From positions 1-61,000 of the forward strand of contig WPIO01000190.1 in NCBI GenBank assembly GCA_009760855.2: a stretch of 61,000 nt of DNA. Direction: 5' to 3'. Of this stretch, positions 43,532 through 56,130 are shown piece after piece. Position numbers and translations under genes: made by a program. Numbering within the stretch: the first letter of the stretch is position 1; each line of letters begins with the position of its first letter. Source of the DNA: Cristatella mucedo (taxonomy: Eukaryota; Bryozoa; Phylactolaemata; Cristatellidae). Under the pieces are notes generated by a model. The model searched no databases. It saw nothing but the letters and a program-made list of their open reading frames with translations, and was not told the DNA's origin.

Positions 43532-43535
43532 CTCT
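43430..43535. repeat. (CT)n microsatellite
   Basis: Imperfect CT tract ending in CTCTACCTCTATCTATC. Confidence 0.95.
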
Positions 43536-43839
43536 ATCTATCTTCTCGGTTAAACTGTTGATTTTCTTTCGAGTTTGGTCCGAAAGTACTGCGTTTCCGG
43601 GTAGAGCACCTATTTTAGCAAAGAGTGTCTCCTACTATATTCAAGAGTCCTTAGAGCTGGCTCGTTTAGTTGCTAAAATTATGATTTGACCCGAAGTAAC
43701 TTTGTAGTAAATTTAGTAGGCGGCCTTGCATGCAAAGTGATCCTAAATTCTTCAGTCCTCATGCGTAAAGATTGCAGTAGAGGAACACACGCTGACTACT
43801 TACAAAAGTGACCCTTCAAAAGCAAAACCGCATGACAGT

Positions 43840-43910
43840 GGTAATAATAAGAATAGATTCATATCGAGCCCAGAGAAAAAATCTTCATCTAGGCACTCAC
43901 ATATACTGCA
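43840..43910 (-). mobile_element. LINE/SINE 3' tail, decayed
   Basis: 'taataataagaatagattca' then 'cagagaaaaaatcttcatct' and 'aggcactcacatatactgca' is a degraded hairpin in reverse orientation. Confidence 0.5.
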
Positions 43911-45234
43911 AAGCATTTATGACAATAAGGTTAGTGATAACAGGAGCAAATTTAAAGACACAGAAAATACTATACAAAAGAGCAATTTGCTTCTTTATAA
44001 TTTCTTCGAATCATGGTATGTTTTCATTTCAATCGGGAGTGAGCTCCGGGCTTTGGGAACGTAAGAACGTACAGGTTGCATCCTATACGCTGCTCGGCTT
44101 GGCCACTCTAGCCGATCACGTGCTCGCTTGGCCGCTCGAGCCAATCACGCGATCGCTGGCGTCGATCACTTCCTAAAGTCCAAAAGCTTGCCAAACCACT
44201 CTGCTCGAGCATCCGGCCACGAGACTGCCCCGAAAAATGGCAAAAGCCGTCTCGCCCTCTTGGATATTTCGGCGGCAAAAAGGCGTTCGCTGTTGTCACC
44301 CCGATCGCATTGGGCTACAAAGCGAGCACCTTATCTAAGGGATAAGGCCCGGCTGTAGCTACAATATTACAGCAAGTCTGAATAGAAAAATTCACTGAAA
44401 CTTCATTTACGCGATGTTTAACTGACTTACTCGTATCACGTCTACATGTATTTTCTCGAGAGAATCATTCCAAGTTCTTGCTCTCCGTCCACGCAGCTGG
44501 AGGCAGAGGTTGAGAAGCTGTCTACTCTAGCGAAGGTATCGCAAGACTTTCTCTCACGACTTCAAAGTGCCGATACAGCGTGACTGAGGAGTCGCAGGCA
44601 GAGCGAAGGTTTGAGGCCACGAGGTAAAACGGAGCAGCAAACGTGCTGCCATATCGTCATGCAGATCTCGGCGGGTCTCCAGCGGCTCGAGAGCCGCCGA
44701 CAGCGGCCGCTCGAGCCGGAGCTTACGTCGTCGGTGCGCCGCGCGCTGGCCCGCGTGCTGAAATCCACAGCAGCTAGCTTTTCAAGACAACAAGAGCCTT
44801 GTGGGTGATATGGGGCAACCTACGGAATCGTTAAGTTCAAGCGGATATCGATGAGCAGCAGAAACCTGTCTCAGCGGCAGCAGTGTGACACCTTAATGCA
44901 TTCATTAAATTGATAATCCAGATCTTTTTGCTATCATGGAAAACTTTGTTATTTATTTAATCGACATAAGAAATAACCAGCATAAATTATATAACTAAAA
45001 TACAGTAATTAAGCTAAACACAACTAAAATAACCTTAATAAAATCCACTAAGTCAACCAAATTTGGCTACTTTATATAATATTTTAGCCACTTCTTTAAG
45101 TTCTTTAGTATCATATTTCTTTTCATCATTTTCCCTTCCTTTGGTTTACTTTTCAGCCACATTTTTACCGTTTGGATCGCCACTTAGTTTACATGATGTG
45201 ATAGTCAGGCATACACTTATTTTGAAATGCATCT
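43911..45234. other. intergenic, nothing recognised
   Basis: GC-richer to about 44,770, AT-rich from about 44,930. No gene or shared repeat that I can support. Confidence 0.4.
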
Positions 45235-45490
45235 ATTTATCACAGCGTTTTGGTGGGTCCCTGTGATTCCTCCTTTGTGTGCTTATGCGTGCTGATACGG
45301 TACATGCTGACACTAACCATATTTGTATGCTAACCCTATTCATCCTCAAACCTAACCATGTTATGCTTGATGCAATTGAGCAGGCTAGCACTAAGCATTT
45401 GATCATGCTTCCGTTTTAGCAAAAGTAAAGTGCCTAGGAAGAGATGAGTTCTCTGAGGGCGTTGTAACGGATGTATGGATATGATTATTA
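45235..45490 (+). mobile_element. LINE family 1, 3' UTR and tail
   Basis: 'ggtgggtccctgtgattcct', 'actaaccatatttgtatgct' and the hairpin 'aaagtgcctaggaagagatg' with 'ttctctgagggcgttgtaac' are recognisable. The element retains only its 3' end. Confidence 0.75.
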
Positions 45491-45792
45491 TGAATTAATT
45501 AGAGGCATTTATATATTTCGCAAACGGTAGTTTATTGTATGAAAGAATATAGAATGTCGGAAGCAACATCTTTGACAAGCATATCAGGAAATAAGCCCTT
45601 ACTACGTCCTTTCAAAGTTGCTGGGCATCAAAAGATAACACGTTGATCAACTCGTCAGAGATCCGTTCCTTTTCAGATTATCAAAAAAATCAAGTAATAA
45701 AGAAATTAACGCAATTATATGGATTTTATTAAAGTAGAATCTGAAGCCGTAAGTACCACTAGTTGAGGTGGTAGATTTTTGAAAAATCAGAA

Positions 45793-47075
45793 AGTTCCAG
45801 ATTGTCATGAATTGTGTGACAATGAGCATATTCACGGTCAAGCTGAAGGCGAAGTTGCACGTTCCATCAAAGAAGTTCTCCGAGTAGTGACATCGCAGAG
45901 GCACCGAGTTCCTCTGCTCGAAAATACAGGCGGCGTCCTTCAGCCGTCGAGGCTTGGCGTGAGCGTGAGTCAGAATGTAATTGTCGAGATAGACCACGTC
46001 GGACTGACAGTCGGCCACGCCCAGCAGCGGCAGGTTTCGGCCTCCCAGCGAGAATCCGATGTCGTAAAACGACTGGAAGAAGTTGAATGGCTCGACACCG
46101 CCGTACAAGACGACCACGTCCTGCATGCTGATCTCGTAGGCGATGCTCTGCTGGCCGTACTTGACGTTGTGCAGTGCCAGACCGCTTGTCGTTCGAAAGT
46201 ACACATCGAACGACCAACTCAGATAATCGACGTGACGGCCGTCAAGTGTAAAGCGCGGACCCTGCGGCAAATGCTGCACTGGAGGCTTGACGCCGCCCGG
46301 ATTGACGTTCGGGCCGCGCCTCCTCGGCGACGCGTAGCGACCGCGAAGTCGATCAGTGGCGAACGGCTTCAGCGGCTGGAGCGCACCCGACGAGATGGCG
46401 TCGAGCAGCGCGGCGACGGAGTCGTAGCGCCGATGGTCGTAGTAGATGTACTTGAGGTCGAAGCGATCGGAGACGTCGGTGGCGCGAAGAACGATCTGAA
46501 GCGGCATGTGGTACAGATAGTAGCCCTCAACGCTCGCCGAATTCAGGTAAACTGGCACGTAGAGCAGTCGATCGTCCGAATCGGGACTGACTCGCGGGCT
46601 CGCCACGGCGGACAGGCACGCGACGCCGCAGTCGTCGCCAATCCACTGGCCGAAGCTGCTCCTGAGCAGCTCTTTCGCGCTTCGAAGCTCTTGCTGAAGG
46701 AACGACGCTATTGCCGGCTGCTCGACCACTTCGTCGACGGGCCTTGCCCTCCACGGAATCGGCGCGTCCAGAGCAACGACATTGGAGGGGTTGGGAAGCG
46801 GTGATACGAGGTACTCCCTGAGGGTCTTCGGGTGCGTCGCACCGTGGAAGATGACGACCTTGACTCGAAGCTCGGGGCTCGCCGACGATCGGCCTTCCAC
46901 ATAGGCGAGAGCGTCGCTCTTCGGCGGCAGGTGGTCTTCCACCATGAATATGTAGTTGGAATTGAGCGTGGCCTTCGAGCTGGACGTCAAGTTCGGCTCG
47001 CTGCGACCGAGAAGGAAGTCGGCGATCGCGATGTAGTCGTTCTCGCTCAGCCCGACGTAGACACCGTACAATTTA
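45793..47075 (-). pseudogene. Truncated copper amine oxidase (copy C-like)
   Basis: The - strand frame (47119-45647) matches copy C from just after the anchor region (GLSEND-) to the TPQ motif. Homology then stops within WN-Tyr: the codon for the essential tyrosine is the breakpoint, and unrelated AT-rich sequence adds about 47 codons. It lacks the signal-anchor, TPQ tyrosine, all three copper ligands and the C-terminal third, so it cannot be an amine oxidase. FYDSGF has become FYDIGF, and other conserved residues are changed (for example RGADCPSD to GVADCQSD). No frameshift has accumulated over about 1.28 kb, so the copy is young or recently inactivated. Confidence 0.9.
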
Positions 47076-47165
47076 CGTTCGGTTTCGGACTCGACGTCAG
47101 ACGGTGGAGAGCTCAGCATCGGTGAAAGAATTCTCGGCTACTGACGAAAGCACACAGTGCCGCTC

Positions 47166-47315
47166 TGGTTTGCCGGGGTGATTAAGGTGCTCGTGCTAAC
47201 CAAGGTCAAGGAGAATTTATTCGACGACCAAGGTCGTGGACTTGAGACCTGTTGTACATGCGCAGCATCTGAATAGAAATAAGGTTCTCTTTGGGATCTA
47301 TGAAAATTAACTAAA
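47166..47315 (+). mobile_element. tRNA-derived SINE, subfamily B (LINE-like tail)
   Basis: A-box region GATTAAGGTGCTCGTGCTAA, B-box-like AAGGTCGTGGACTTGAGACC, then 'atctgaatagaaataaggtt' and 'ctctttgggatctatgaaaa'. Same order as at 6.2 and 24.3 kb. Confidence 0.65.
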
Positions 47316-47789
47316 TCGTTTTATTAAAGAAGAATTTCTGGAGTGGGCTTGACAGTGCAGACCCTGGCCGACCGAAGGTTAGAGTATTAGGGCTGCGTAG
47401 TTTAATTATAGGTCGACGCAAGACAAAGCACAAGCTAATGCCTGCTTGAAGCGAACTGAAGTTTGAGTCCTGATCAATAAAGATGTAGCGAGGCGTAGCA
47501 GCAGACGTATTAGTGGCACTGCACCTATAAGAGAGCAGAGCGAATCAAGTCTGCTAGCTGCTGATCCCGGACCACGTTGCTGTTCTAAGTGCACTACGTT
47601 TGCTGGACACTAATTTTATGTAATGTAATATACTGTAGTGCATCTCTGTCTGTAACTCCACAAAGCCACGAAGACTATGTGGGTGTTACGCAGGAGAGTT
47701 TGCATAGCCCACTCACAGCCTTAAGTGGATTTTGGTACACTTTCATTAGCCAACAGACTTCATCTCACGCAACAAAAAGAAAGTGGGAA
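47316..47789. other. intergenic, nothing recognised
   Basis: No gene or shared repeat that I can support. Confidence 0.4.
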
Positions 47790-49085
47790 GTTTAGCAGAG
47801 TCAGGAGAGCAGTTGAGGTAGTGAGTGGCATGGAAGTAGCAGCTCAGGACCGCTGAAAAGGATGAGCCATTGTCGGCAGCAGGAGAGTAGTTGTCGTTGC
47901 TTAAAAATTGTGGAAGCGAGTTCCACAGTCTAGCACCTGCAGAACTAAAGATTCTATCGCCAATGGTCTTTAAGCGGGAATAGAACAGCTAATTTATTGT
48001 CCATGCGGGACCTGAGGGCACGAGAATGCTGAAACTGGTGCAGCAGTTCAGCTGTTTTGCTAGTATCGAGCAGCCAAGCCGTGGCGGGCCTTGTGGGTCA
48101 GCGGAAGAAGTTTGCTCTGTATCCGTTGATCAACAGGCAGTAATCCTAGCTCTTTTAGCAAAGGAGTGACTTGCTCAAACCTCTGGGACTTCACAACTAG
48201 CCTTGCAGCTATTTTCTTAGCCAGCTGCAGTGGCCTAGTTGCATTTATGGTAGCCCAGCAAAAAGGGAGTCACAATAATCAAGCCAAGATAGAAATAAAG
48301 AGCTAGTTAAAGTGTTTGCATGCCACATTAGAAGACAGCTCTTTATCTTTGATAGGGGTCGGGCGTGATGGCTAGCTGTAGAGGCATTCTTCTGAATGAA
48401 GCTTTTAAAATTTAGGCAGTTATCGAAAACGACACCTAAATTTCGAGCACGCGGTGATGGTCGCGAAACAGCATCGCCTATTAGAAAAGCAAAGCTTTGT
48501 AATCCACCCACACGCTTAGGGTTTTCTGTAATCAGCCGTTCGGTTTTATCGTCATTTAGTTTCAAGAAATCTTCCGACATCCAGGATCGAAATTCGGCAA
48601 GGCAAGCATCCAGCTTACCAGTTGCTGCAGCAGGTTCCGAGGATTTGAATGACAAATACAACTGAGTATCTTCAGCATAAAAGTGACATTCTATTCCATG
48701 GGCCTTAATTGCTTTTCCCAGAGGTCGAGTATGAATGGAGATCAGCAAGGGACCGAAGACCAACCCTTGAGGGACTTCACAGGTGACCCGTCCCGTGTGT
48801 GGGACCTGACTCCCCACACGACACGAATTGAACGGATTGATCAGACAGACGAGTACGATTGAAACCACGCCAGTGCTTCGTCTGCCAGACCGATCGTTGT
48901 CCCCTATCGTTCAAGTAGAACATCGTGATAAATGCTATCGGAGGCAGCTGACAGATCTAGCAGAGCGAGGGCAGTGACATTCCCGTCATCGCTGCCGCAT
49001 AGTATGTCATTGTTAACACGGAGGAGAGCAGTTTCAGTTGAGTGTTGCCTCTTGAAAGCCGCATTCTCTTCAACAATAATTTAAA
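47790..49085 (-). mobile_element. LINE family 2, reverse transcriptase fragment
   Basis: The - strand frame 48868-48245 carries RT motifs: 'VPQGLVFGPLL' (motif B region), 'CHFYAEDTQLYLSF' (catalytic YADD changed to YAED), 'WMSEDFLKLNDDKTE' and 'LSWLDYCDSLFAGLP'. The thumb and 3' region continue in other frames to about 47,790, and a decayed finger region extends to about 49,085. It is a different family from the hairpin-tailed LINE. The catalytic Asp change and frameshifts make it inactive. Confidence 0.85.
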
Positions 49086-49339
49086 TTATCAGCAGGATAA
49101 CTGCTGTATTCTTAGGGTGAAAGACAACGAAGAAATACACGTTCATTTGGAATAACTGCTTAGCGGAGCGTTTAGTAAAGCCAGCTAATGTAATGCTGGT
49201 GCGGCTGGCTTTAAACGGACACGCTGTGAATAAAATATTTATCATGGTGGCTTTTATGCCGCTTGCTGACTTAATATGATGTCAGAAATACGATAAACTC
49301 ATTCGCTATAAATATATCGGTGCAATGATTGAGCCCGCC

Positions 49340-50584
<1,245 letters not shown>

Positions 50585-50590
<6 letters not shown>

Positions 50591-50832
50591 GAGCAGCTCA
50601 CTAGCAGCCAGTAGACTACCTTCGCTGAGTCAGAGTAGTACCGTCACGGAAGACAGCACTGAGCCATCTTGCCGATTCATGGAAGTGTGGTATCTTGCCA
50701 CGTGATGCAAGTGCGCCATCTTGCGGCGTGACGGGCTTTTTCGCTTTAAATAGTAGACGAGCAGATCACTGCCTATAGACTCACTTCGCTGAGACATAGT
50801 AGTTCCGTCACGGAGGACAGCGCTGGGCCATC
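50585..50832 (+). repeat. dispersed repeat R2, copies 4 and 5 in tandem, interrupted by a LINE
   Basis: Two related units: 'gtcacggaagacagcactga' at about 50,642 and 'gtcacggaggacagcgctgg' at about 50,807, separated by 'gacgggctttttcgctttaa'. The second unit breaks off at 50,832, where the LINE begins, and resumes at 52,196. Confidence 0.7.
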
Positions 50833-50834
50833 TT

Positions 50835-51946
50835 TTTGCTTGACAAGCACAATCTAGGCTTTCACTTCTATGCGGATGACACTCCGTTGTACTTTTGCTT
50901 TGATCCCTCCCGGCCTTCGAGCACCTCGGATTCTCTCAACTCACTTGCTGCATGCATTGATGACATCCGCACATGGATGGCAGCAAATTTTCTAAAACTA
51001 TACGATGATAAAACTAACTAGTTATGGGCAAATCCAGTGTGATTCAGAGATAGGAAAGGCTGACTCTCAAAATTGGCTCTGCCAGCATATCTCCAGTTGA
51101 ATCAGCTCGAAATCTAGGTGTCATATTCCAAAGCGATCTCTCGTTAAACGACCATATCAACTCCACAGTCAAATCTGCCTACTTTCTGGTTCATATCATT
51201 GCTAAAATTCGGGCTTGTTTAAATAAGGATACCACATCCAAGTTGGTCCATGCATTCGTGACATCCCGTCTCGACTTCTGCAACTCACTGCTTACTGGCC
51301 TATCAGCATGTGCGATCAGGCGATTGCAGCTGGTGCAAAACTCTGCAGCTAGGCTTGTCTGCTGTGAGCGTCACAGTTGCCAAATTACTCCACTTCTCAT
51401 CGACCTGCACTGGCTACCAGTCAAGCAACGGATTGACTTCAAAGTTTTGTCGCTCACTTTTAGGTCCCTTCATTCTATGGCTCCAGCCTATCTCTCTGAT
51501 ATACTCCCCCATCAGGCCAAGCATCGTACCACCCGCTTTTCGGAATCCAACAGTCTACCAATACCTCGTACAAACCTCAAATCCTTTGGAGACCGTGCAT
51601 TTAGTTCGTATGCTCCCAAAGCCTGGAACTCCCTCCCGACCTGGGTCAGAACATCCCCTGACCTGACCACATTTAAAAGAAACTTAAAAACACACCTATT
51701 TAGGACAGCATTTAGTGGGTCCCTGTGATTCGTTCTTCGTGTGTTTATGCATTCTGACACTGTGCATGCTGCCACTAACCACATTTGCATGCTGACCCTG
51801 TGCATGTCACCCCTAACCATATTATTCATTTTGTTTGTTTTTTCAAGCATGATTTTACTTACCATTCAATTGCATTTCCCTTTGCAGCAAATGTAAAGCG
51901 CCTAGAGAGAGATTGAGTTCTCTGAGGGCGCTGTATCAAGTACATC

Positions 51947-51949
<3 letters not shown>
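50835..51949 (+). mobile_element. LINE family 1, longest 3' copy (includes YADD)
   Basis: It starts inside the RT palm ('FHFYADDTPLYFCF' at about 50,857), so the catalytic Asp pair is present. It then has 'WMAANFLKLYDDKT', a frameshifted section, and the intact C-terminal frame 51243-51728 ('[20 protein letters not shown]'). The 3' UTR and hairpin (AAAGCGCCTAGAGAGAGATT) follow. It is 5'-truncated and inserted in repeat R2. Confidence 0.9.
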
Positions 51950-51981
<32 letters not shown>

Positions 51982-52036
51982 TATATTAATTATAATATAT
52001 ACTAGATATAATATATAATATATATACATTATATAG

Positions 52037-52068
<32 letters not shown>

Positions 52069-52117
52069 GTACATATACTATACAATGTAAAAAAAAATAA
52101 AAAAAATATATAATATA
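51950..52117. repeat. TA-rich 3' extension of the LINE
   Basis: Irregular TA-rich sequence homologous to 34,333-34,441, ending in an A-rich stretch. Confidence 0.7.
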
Positions 52118-52196
52118 ATAAATAAAGCACTTAGAATGAGATTAAGTTCTCTGAGGGCGCTTTATCAATTGCATTATTGTTATTATTATTATTATT
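52118..52196 (+). mobile_element. LINE family 1, second 3' tail
   Basis: 'aaagcacttagaatgagatt', 'ttctctgagggcgctttatc' and (ATT)n directly follow the TA-rich block, so two LINE 3' ends lie in tandem. Confidence 0.75.
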
Positions 52197-52275
52197 GACG
52201 GAAGCACGCCGTCTTGCCACGTGACGCAAGTGAGCCATCTTGCGGCCTGACGAGCTTTTTCGCTTTAACTAGTGG
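52196..52275 (+). repeat. dispersed repeat R2, right part after LINE insertion
   Basis: 'cacgtgacgcaagtgagcca' and 'gagctttttcgctttaacta' match the spacer segment at about 50,698-50,750. Confidence 0.65.
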
Positions 52276-52625
52276 AATCCCTTTAGTCATCATTTCACGA
52301 GCATTACCCAATATATTAGACAAAGTAAATGAAAATAATACGTATTATGGGATGCAAATATCATAGTTGTAAATTTATTTACAAACAGTTCTTAAACACA
52401 GCCACTAAACTATGAAAATAGTGGAAGGTGTTCGATGGCGGAGCGACGAAGATGAAGGGAAGACTAAGGGAAGTGCTGCACAGCAATGAAAAAAGAATTC
52501 AAAAGCCCACGCACAAGGAGTGGTCGAGGATTGGTTGCACCTCGCTTTCCTTCTTTCTTCTCTCGATCAACTTTTAACGAATGGACTTGAAAAAAACGCG
52601 ATAGAGTGAAGCCGCGAAAGTTGAA
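52276..52625. other. AT-rich spacer, nothing recognised
   Basis: No gene or shared repeat that I can support. Confidence 0.4.
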
Positions 52626-53260
52626 GCGCGAAGTGACCGGTTCCACCTAGATGGAAGTGATTACATGCTGGCTGCTGTCAATTTTCATAGTAAATGGGTT
52701 AGACCATTGATAAACATTCTGCAGTGCGCACGGAGGATGGCATACAATTCTTTGATTTAGTATTCCCAAATTTCAGGATCCCGGTAGAACTAGTGAGTGA
52801 CAATGGCCAGCAGTTTACTAGTACCGGTGGCTCGTTGGGTGTTTGGATTACGACCTCTAGCCCGTGTTATCAACTGAGCAACGGACTGGCGGAGCCGGTC
52901 ATCGAGATCGCAAAGGAAACTACGACGAAAATGTTCGGCGAGGGCAAATCCTTGAATTCATTCCTGCGCACAATGAGGAACGCGCCTGCTGAGAATATAC
53001 AGACTTCTTACGCCAGCTACTGTACTGCAGGGTCGCCAATTGAGGACCCTATTACCTCCTGGTGAGCAAGCGGTATTGTCTTGCTTGGCAGAACCGTCCG
53101 TGGTTCGCCAACTACTGGCTGCTAGGCAAGGTGGTAGCGACGGATCACAAGGCGATTATTCAGTACCAATTCTCGGTGAAAAGTTAGGTATCCGTTCGCG
53201 AAAGAAATTAATCCCAGCTGCAGCTGTAAGACGCCGCAACTGACCAAGATTTTACCTGCT
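52626..53260 (+). mobile_element. Gypsy retrotransposon integrase remnant (pol part 2)
   Basis: The integrase core is recognisable: 'HLDGSDYMLAAVNFHSKWVR' (first catalytic Asp strand region, about 52,641), then in another frame 'IPVELVSDNGQQFTS' (second catalytic Asp, about 52,782) and 'SNGLAEPVIEIAK' (expected catalytic Glu region, about 52,878). A C-terminal basic region extends to about 53,240. Frameshifts and loss of the N-terminal zinc region make it a relic. Its position and orientation fit the pol remnant that ends at 50,362. Confidence 0.8.
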
Positions 53261-54507
53261 GAGATTACCAAGTGGACAAATAATCAGACGAAATCTAACG
53301 GCCAACATCCAGACTGCTGAAAGCTGAACTTCTCACACTTCTAGTCCAAGGCAGCATGCGATAGAAAACATAGGACGACGACTAAGCTTAGCAGTGTCAG
53401 GAGAGCAGATGAGTTTGTGAGTAAGCAGCGACCAACAGCCCAGCTCGTACATTTCCGATGTCCGCTAATCGTCCGGTCACTATAAGGCGACCCAGTCCCA
53501 TTATCTCCACCAAATAGAACTGTCTCAGGTATACCGATAGACAGCAGAGCGGCTGCTGACGATGCAAGCGATGCCAGTAATCCTCCTTCTCCTTTGCGGG
53601 CTGGTTCCACCGAGCCACAACCCAAGGACTCTTCACCGGCTTATTCGTCGCTGAACGAGGAAGTGGTCGGATCTCTAGCCGGAGGCCTCGCCACCTTGAG
53701 CAGTATGCCGAGAAGGCTGCTCACTTATGCAGCATGCTTTTGGTCTTTGATGCGCATATACTATGCACTGGTGGCGATTTGGCATACTAATCCATTCGAT
53801 GTAACCCTAAAACTCGTTGGAGTTCTCACTAGCGTGAATAGCGGAAGTTAACAATAGTTGGGAAAGATGTCTCAAGCTACCGGCATTAGATCATCTACCG
53901 CTCGTGCTGTGGCCTTATTGCTAAATAAATCGAGGGTTGGGCAGTTATTTATTTTGGCACCAATTACGTTTGTACGGACCCTCCGGGTAGATTAAAAATT
54001 GCCTACAGATATCGCCGAATAGGCGGCCACAGATGGCACGAGTTCGGTCAACCCTACGGCCGCTATTGTCTACGCAGAGAACGCAGGCTTCTGAAGGCCA
54101 CATCTAATCGGACGAGCGGTTTACGCTTCCATCGATTTTTTCAAAGAAGTCAAACCCGGCCGCCGGGCAGGATTTTTCTCTCCGAGGCCCGACGGCACAA
54201 TAGGAGTGATGACGCAGCCGACAAGACCGCCTAGAAGGCGGTGACGAAATGCGCGGGATGAGAAAGATGGGCTGGCGGTTTATTATTATTGTTATTTATT
54301 ATTATCATTATGGAATATTTGCAGCCAGCTCGGGAGGCATGTTTGCAGGCTCGTTCAAAAACTACAGCACGGCGGTCGACTGGGGCAGTTTAGCGCAGCT
54401 GACCAATTGTCATGTCTCAGTTGCCTCTTCCGTGCTTTCTCGTCGAGCATGCAGCGCATAAGTAATGCACGGCACGCTTTGCCGCTTTTCCGCGCCGCTC
54501 GTGCGCC
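53261..54507. other. intergenic, mostly unrecognised
   Basis: At about 53,385-53,430 'gtcaggagagcagatgagtt' resembles the 3' edge of LINE family 2 (- strand). A frame at 53,594-53,851 has no recognisable domain. I see no gene I can support. Confidence 0.4.
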
Positions 54508-54528
54508 CAGGGGGGGGGGGGGGGGGGG
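54508..54528. repeat. poly-G tract
   Basis: Run of about 19 G, the longest homopolymer in the window. Similar C/G runs at 11.25, 15.36, 15.80, 16.39 and 28.53 kb. Confidence 0.9.
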
Positions 54529-54594
54529 TTGGGGGAAGCGGAGGCCTCGCGCGCGCCGCCCAGGGAGAGCGGCGCCACCTTGAACCTCGGAGCA

Positions 54595-54890
54595 GCGCCC
54601 GCGCGCGAGCCCTCTCACCCGACTTCCACCGCCGCTTCCTCCTTTAGGGGTAATCTTCCATATCTCTCCTTCGCCGTTCGCCGTCGGAGCTCAGCCGCGA
54701 GTGAGGACTCGCGATGCGGCGCCGCTGCCAGCGCCGCCGCTGCCAGCTACTTGCGACCTTTGCAATCAACGCGGCCGCCTGCGGTCTATAAGAATGTATT
54801 TTACGCCACGGGTTTCGCGAAAACAGTCGACCAGTAAGGTAATCAAGCGAGGACGCCCGCGCGACCCGCGCTCTAGCCGTCCCGAGAGGT
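54595..54890 (+). repeat. GC-rich dispersed repeat R5, copy 2
   Basis: Inverted relative to the copy at 36,170-36,480, with the same ordered blocks. The frames across it are not supported as genes. Confidence 0.65.
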
Positions 54891-55129
54891 TCGACGCATT
54901 ACTCCAGTCCACTCTATTCCACTGCAAGTCATCCTCAAATCGCCAGTGTGAAGCTCTTATTTACGTTGCATATAAGACTCGACCCAATTCAAAGTGCGCC
55001 CACAAAATGCACTCCATTGTGCAGGCGCGTTCTCGTGCAACGCGCTGCAATCGACGGCAGCGACCCGGTATACATACAGAAATTCACCCCCATACGCCGC
55101 AAAGCGACCAGAACGCGTACGCTAGAAGC

Positions 55130-55228
55130 TTTAATTTTGATTGCACGCTGCTCTACTTTTCGGTTACTGTGTACTCGCGCAATTTCACTACAGTTGCCTC
55201 GGCCATTCTGCAGCAATGCAGTGGAATC
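55130..55228 (+). repeat. direct repeat R6, left copy
   Basis: 'gattgcacgctgctctactt' and 'cgcaatttcactacagttgc' match 56,040-56,128, on the other side of the LINE. Too long and too diverged for a target-site duplication. Confidence 0.6.
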
Positions 55229-55235
55229 AACTGCG

Positions 55236-55933
55236 ATGACCATGCATTCGTGACATCTCGTCTCGACTTCTGCAACTCACTGCTTACTGGCCTACCAGCA
55301 TGTGCGATCAGGCGATTGCAGCTGGTGCAAAACTCTGCAGCTAGGCTTGTCTGTCGTGAGCGTCGCAGTTGCCAAATTACTCCACTTCTCGCCGACCTGC
55401 ACTAGCTACCAGTCAAGCAACGGATTGACTTTAAGGTTTTGTCGCTCACTTTTAGGTCCCTTCATTCTATGGCTCTAGCCTATCTCTCAGAGATACTACC
55501 CCATCAGGCCAAGCATCGTACCACCCGCTTTTCGGAATCCAACAGTCTACCAATACCTCGTACAAACCTCAAATCCTTTGGAGACCGTGCATTTAGTTCG
55601 TATGCTTCCAAAGCCTGGAACTCCCTGCCGACCTACGTCCGAACATCCCCTGACTTGACCACATTTAAAAAGAACTTAAAAACACACCTATTTAGGACAG
55701 CATTTAGTGGGTCCCTGTGATTCGTCCTTGATGTGCTTATGCGAGCTGACACTGTGCATGCTGCCACTAACCACATTTGCAAGCTGACCCTGTGCATGGC
55801 ACCCCTAACCATGTTATTCATTTTGTTTGTTTTTCAAGCATGATTTTACTTACTATTCTATTGCATTTCACTTTGCAGCAAATGTAAAGCGCCTAGAAAG
55901 AGATTAAGTTCTCTGAGGGCACTTTATCAAGTG

Positions 55934-55966
<33 letters not shown>
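55236..55966 (+). mobile_element. LINE family 1, 5'-truncated copy
   Basis: RT C-terminal region from '[16 protein letters not shown]' (55,245), a stop at about 55,406, then frame 55439-55720 to 'LFRTAFSGSL'. The 3' UTR, hairpin and (ATT)n follow. The long frame beginning at 54701 is a chance fusion of upstream DNA with this LINE. Confidence 0.88.
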
Positions 55967-56034
55967 GACTCTGGCCAATACCCTAAGACACGGCAATCCG
56001 CCCCAAAAAGATTGGAATGCATTGACTTTAAGCG

Positions 56035-56130
56035 CTACAAGTAATTGCACGTTGCTCTAATCTTTGGTTATTGTGTAATCGCACAATTTCACTGCAATTG
56101 TCTAGACCATTCTGTAACGATGCAGAACAT
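56035..56130 (+). repeat. direct repeat R6, right copy
   Basis: 'taattgcacgttgctctaat' and 'cgcacaatttcactgcaatt' match the left copy at 55,130. It lies just before the AT-rich virus-like block. Confidence 0.6.

Noticed and set aside
45779-46804. 341-codon + strand frame
   Set aside because: Antisense shadow of the truncated amine oxidase. Equivalent shadows occur opposite copies A, B and C.
53594-53851. 85-codon + strand frame after the Gypsy integrase
   Set aside because: Hydrophobic patch but no recognisable domain; it could be chance, so not annotated as a gene.
54701-55405. 234-codon frame
   Set aside because: Chance fusion of repeat R5 and spacer with the LINE RT segment starting at 55,236.
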